Origin: CAZSAT01 sp964604675
Lineage (GTDB): Bacteria > Myxococcota_A > UBA796 > CAJQPC01
DNA length: 31,592 nucleotides
Reading direction: 5' to 3'
Assembly (NCBI GenBank): GCA_964604675.1
Contig: CAZSAT010000085.1
Span: 1-31,592, forward strand
In this document: in pieces, positions 29,801 through 31,592 of the stretch
Numbering within the stretch: position 1 is the stretch's first letter
Layout: each line of letters starts with the position of its first letter
Position numbers and translations under genes: made by a program
The notes under the pieces: model-generated
What the model was told of the DNA's origin: nothing
Seen by the model: the letters and a program-made list of their open reading frames with translations, nothing else
Databases searched by the model: none

Positions 29801-31592
29801 CGAGATCACCCCACAGGACGGCGGGGTGGTGAGCCAGGACATCGAGCAGAACCACCACCTGGCCTGGCGGTCCGTCACCTTCGTCGACGACACGGGTCCC
29901 TGGATCGAGTTCCTGGAGCAGGGTGGCCTGCTGCCGATGTCCCGGCGGATCGAGGTGCCCGCGTCCGGCACGAGCGTGGTGAAGCTCGACGTGCGCGTGT
30001 CCGACCCGGCCAAGCTCGACCTCGACGCGGTCACGATCACCGTCACCTGGCACCGGCGCGACGGGGTCGAGGTCGACTGGACGTGGTTGCTCGGCACGTC
30101 CAGCTTCAGCACCACGCTGAGCCCGTCCCCGGTGGCCCCGACCGTGACGGGTCCCACGGACGACAACGGCGGCGCGACGTCCGGCACCCAGTACACGGGC
30201 ACCTGGGCGCTCGACGTCACCGTCGACGGTACCTACGACGCGCTGACGGTGACCGTCGGGGCCAAGGACACCCTCGGCCACACCACCACCGGAGCCGGCG
30301 CGCAGCACCGGATCGCCCTCGTCACGCCGCTGCGCGTGGCCCTGGCGCTCGACTGGTCGAGCTCGATGGCGGTGCTCGGCAGCACCGGGCAGAGCCGCTG
30401 GCAGGCCGCGCGGGATGCCGCGAACCTCTACCAGCACGTCTTCCGCGCGCTGGTGGGCGCCAACACCCACGGCCACCGCATCGGCTACGTCCGCTACTGG
30501 GCCGACGCGGTCGGGACCGACCAGACCGACGTGCCGGTCGCGATGGCGGTGCCCGGCACCAGCGATCTCGTGAGCACCGCGGACCCGGTCCCGGTGCAGC
30601 TCACCCCCACCGGGAGCGGGCTGCTGAAGGCCGCCGGGCAGGTGGCCAGCAGCGCGAACAACGACCGGCAGGTGGTCCTGGTCAGCGATGGCCACGAGAA
30701 CGTGGTCCCCACCATCGAGGACGTGCGCCTCGCCACCTCGGGTGCCTCCTACGTGCCGCGGCTCGCGGACTCGGCGGTCGACGGGGTCCGGGTGCACACC
30801 CTCGCCATCGGCGCGGCCGGGTCCGTCGCCCACGATGCCTTGCAGGGGCTCGCGGAGGGCGGCGACAGCCTCCCCCGGTCCTACGACGGTGCCTTCCACG
30901 CCACCGCGTCGACGAACGCGCCCACCGAGGCCTTCGCGCTGAAGCTCCACCTGCTGTCGTTGATCGCCGACACCCTCGGGGCGGACCTGGTCCCCTTCTC
31001 GTCGTCGTCGCCGCTCCACGTGGTGATCGAGGAGGGCGTGGACCGCATGGTGTGCGTGGTCACCGACGCCCAGGCCTTCCAGATCGTCGGGCCGGGCGGC
31101 ACCACCACCACGGCCACCGCGTCGAGCTCCGCGGGCCTCGCGGTGGCGGAGGTGGCGTCCCCGGCGGCGGGCACGTGGCTCGTCGATGCCTTCACCCCCT
31201 CGTCGACCGCCAAGGGCTTCGCGGTCGTGGACCTCGCGCTGCGGGCGCGGTTCACGGCCAGCTTCTCCGGATCGGACCTCGTGCTCGAGGCCCGGATCAC
31301 CGAGGACGGTCACCCGGTCTCCGGGGCCGCGGTGGCCGCCACGGTCCAGGGTCCGCAGGGCCCGATCGGCCCGCTGCTCCTCCAGCACGTGGCCACCCCG
31401 AGCTTTGCCCTGGCCGCTTGGCGCCATCGGGCGCTCAACCCGCCGAAGGACGAGGTCTGGCGTGGGTTGAGGCTCGAGCTGCTCGACGACGCGCTCGGCG
31501 GCGCCTCCCTGGCGCTGGCCTCCAACCCGGTGGTGCTCGCCGAGACCAGCCCCGGGGTCTACACCGCCACGGTGTCGGGTGCCCACGAGGGT
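26817..31592 (+). CDS. Giant subtilase (S8) with von Willebrand A domain, no signal peptide (3' partial)
   Basis: One uninterrupted frame of 1592 codons from ATG 26817 to the window end. An in-frame TGA at 26799 and no other start codon fix the N terminus. Residues 1-85 look like a small beta-sandwich (LDGLPPGTWRVLITASG). Residues about 165-252 resemble a fervidolysin-type propeptide (GQVYVRFAPGVDERQRASVL...AEPDLVRFS). The subtilase domain has Asp292 (GVVDTGLG), His339 (DSHGRAVAG) and Ser738 (GGTSAAAPF). The oxyanion-hole motif reads SAGTWNQ (451-457) instead of AAGN, and about 200 extra residues lie between it and the Ser. Further beta domains follow (SPDIWVSD, LWIYATIRNRGDS), then a vWA domain with DWSSS (1179-1183) and VVLVSDGHEN, then more beta domains. 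There is no signal peptide or membrane segment. It lies 23 bases after the Cys-heptad lipoprotein gene. The true C terminus is outside the window. Confidence 0.93.
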   Translation, partial: MAVHQLEVKVRGGGDFDPAAAVVRLIGPGKLHLATYDPVGRVHGLDGLPPGTWRVLITASGRTAEERRIEVNAARQTLQVVLQAEPGSSGPFGELIGVQPAPGRGGEVLDSVSGSPWIEATPRDRTGLSRLGELQVYRRAGLSPGDESPVNELRAALGPDARGVGRVVFVNDEELVFESGQVYVRFAPGVDERQRASVLLRAGVEEAERRVGVNAFAVSVNDWERTMLEAALGLRSQPEVLVAEPDLVRFSRSDSANAPLFAGCWDRSLARVDEVWTAHTLGDRDLVLGVVDTGLGTVSGAVEHPAFVGKAGGGSDDKIRAAYDFGNDRADHDLTADSHGRAVAGVAAGQGGVGAPGVAPDVQVVSAIAATGTAKETCAPFYWMARRYDLGAQPTNLAASTVKDTGVEAAVIVTAQGFFSGGTGLPDQAATMVELLASRARGGRGVVLVASAGTWNQPASTGYPADVSLERPLGGHPRALSVAATEPKLTSGATPPWTVSELRAEYAGFGADLAGPSSTYTGDGTTRHEPPLHHGVWAPTQRGNGYLPSVAPQTTTTTALAAVAGSTTGSLSLSDATHAKLFTWMHVGGYGDGAGLGSGSTWSVIARADNVSGSVVDTLTLGPGGYPVDVPSGTTVAASAEAITTLTAALTIAADLGKPTITASVVSTSGLSVGDFVALHWFLANDATYPAYRVTGLTLTSLDVTQVYGTGTTARTLALASAVVRLDNDYTPAFGGTSAAAPFVAGVAALLLSIDPELTWAEVAWILASTAERMDLSGSGTHGSKPDLDWYDDQKTVTASAADRWWSEAIGHGRVNAKRAADLADSWRATAPDLWIRSKVGDPGDGTGVLDTDESPDIWVSDQHPSLSPTTHVDPGYATPLWIYATIRNRGDSPSLEKAWARFFLCSKHLHPFDFEAGAKAAPTDRRAWETNNSGKVSNISFARESYFLGEVTIPVIPDSGSGTDELTVAVPWPRGLRPPPLANDGQPFEPCLLVEITPQDGGVVSQDIEQNHHLAWRSVTFVDDTGPWIEFLEQGGLLPMSRRIEVPASGTSVVKLDVRVSDPAKLDLDAVTITVTWHRRDGVEVDWTWLLGTSSFSTTLSPSPVAPTVTGPTDDNGGATSGTQYTGTWALDVTVDGTYDALTVTVGAKDTLGHTTTGAGAQHRIALVTPLRVALALDWSSSMAVLGSTGQSRWQAARDAANLYQHVFRALVGANTHGHRIGYVRYWADAVGTDQTDVPVAMAVPGTSDLVSTADPVPVQLTPTGSGLLKAAGQVASSANNDRQVVLVSDGHENVVPTIEDVRLATSGASYVPRLADSAVDGVRVHTLAIGAAGSVAHDALQGLAEGGDSLPRSYDGAFHATASTNAPTEAFALKLHLLSLIADTLGADLVPFSSSSPLHVVIEEGVDRMVCVVTDAQAFQIVGPGGTTTTATASSSAGLAVAEVASPAAGTWLVDAFTPSSTAKGFAVVDLALRARFTASFSGSDLVLEARITEDGHPVSGAAVAATVQGPQGPIGPLLLQHVATPSFALAAWRHRALNPPKDEVWRGLRLELLDDALGGASLALASNPVVLAETSPGVYTATVSGAHEG

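Noticed and set aside
26778..31586. Two long minus-strand open frames (26778-29408 and 29418-31586)
   Set aside because: Low-complexity Gly/Arg/Ala/Val-rich translations with no domains. They are antisense shadows of the plus-strand subtilase frame, which has clear catalytic motifs.

Overview
This 31.6 kb window is very GC-rich chromosomal DNA, with GC-saturated third codon positions that throw long open shadow frames on both strands. The gene content suggests an uncultured member of the Myxococcota or a related former deltaproteobacterial lineage. It includes several lipoproteins with Asp/Thr/Gly-rich linkers, a MopE-type metal-binding motif, a large Ser/Thr kinase with a helical-repeat tail, a STAND ATPase, ASH/vWA surface proteins and a very large subtilase. 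The lineage is an inference from content; there is no rRNA gene here. I found no tRNA, rRNA, CRISPR array, insertion sequence or phage gene. No gap between genes exceeds about 200 bases.

Layout. Positions 3-119 hold the last codons of an electron-transfer-flavoprotein:ubiquinone oxidoreductase gene. At 320-1893 are two coupled lipoprotein genes, a thioredoxin-fold-like protein without CxxC and a Gly-Gly-Asp-repeat protein. On the minus strand, 7159-3743 encodes a membrane pseudokinase with a long Glu-rich repeat stalk. It overlaps uvrC (3746-1938) by four bases, and uvrC appears to start at CTG. Divergent from the pseudokinase, 7273-10392 encodes a STAND-type ATPase with tetratricopeptide repeats. 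The minus strand at 13491-10481 carries uvrB, a small Cys-rich lipoprotein and a four-helix membrane protein. At 13529-15394 are a lipoprotein of unknown role and a ComEC-like metallo-beta-lactamase-fold lipoprotein. At 17099-15417 is a polytopic membrane protein, then a small unknown protein (17190-17519) and a MopE-motif lipoprotein (17593-18708). The minus strand at 21859-18717 has a GntR-family regulator, an L,D-transpeptidase-like protein and a secreted protein with a netrin/TIMP-like N terminus. From 21858 to the end, the plus strand has an ASH/vWA lipoprotein, a Ser/Thr kinase, a lipoprotein with heptad-spaced cysteines, and a subtilase/vWA protein of at least 1592 residues that runs off the window.

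Cross-cutting signals. (1) Many predicted lipoproteins have extremely short leaders, 5-9 residues before the lipobox cysteine, with no Lys or Arg. In five of them an in-frame stop just upstream rules out a longer N terminus. (2) Several genes carry a TAnnnT-like -10 box ending exactly six bases before the start codon, the geometry of leaderless transcription. (3) The kinase, Cys-heptad lipoprotein and signal-less subtilase genes at the right end are tightly spaced and co-directional, and are the best candidate here for an undescribed system.
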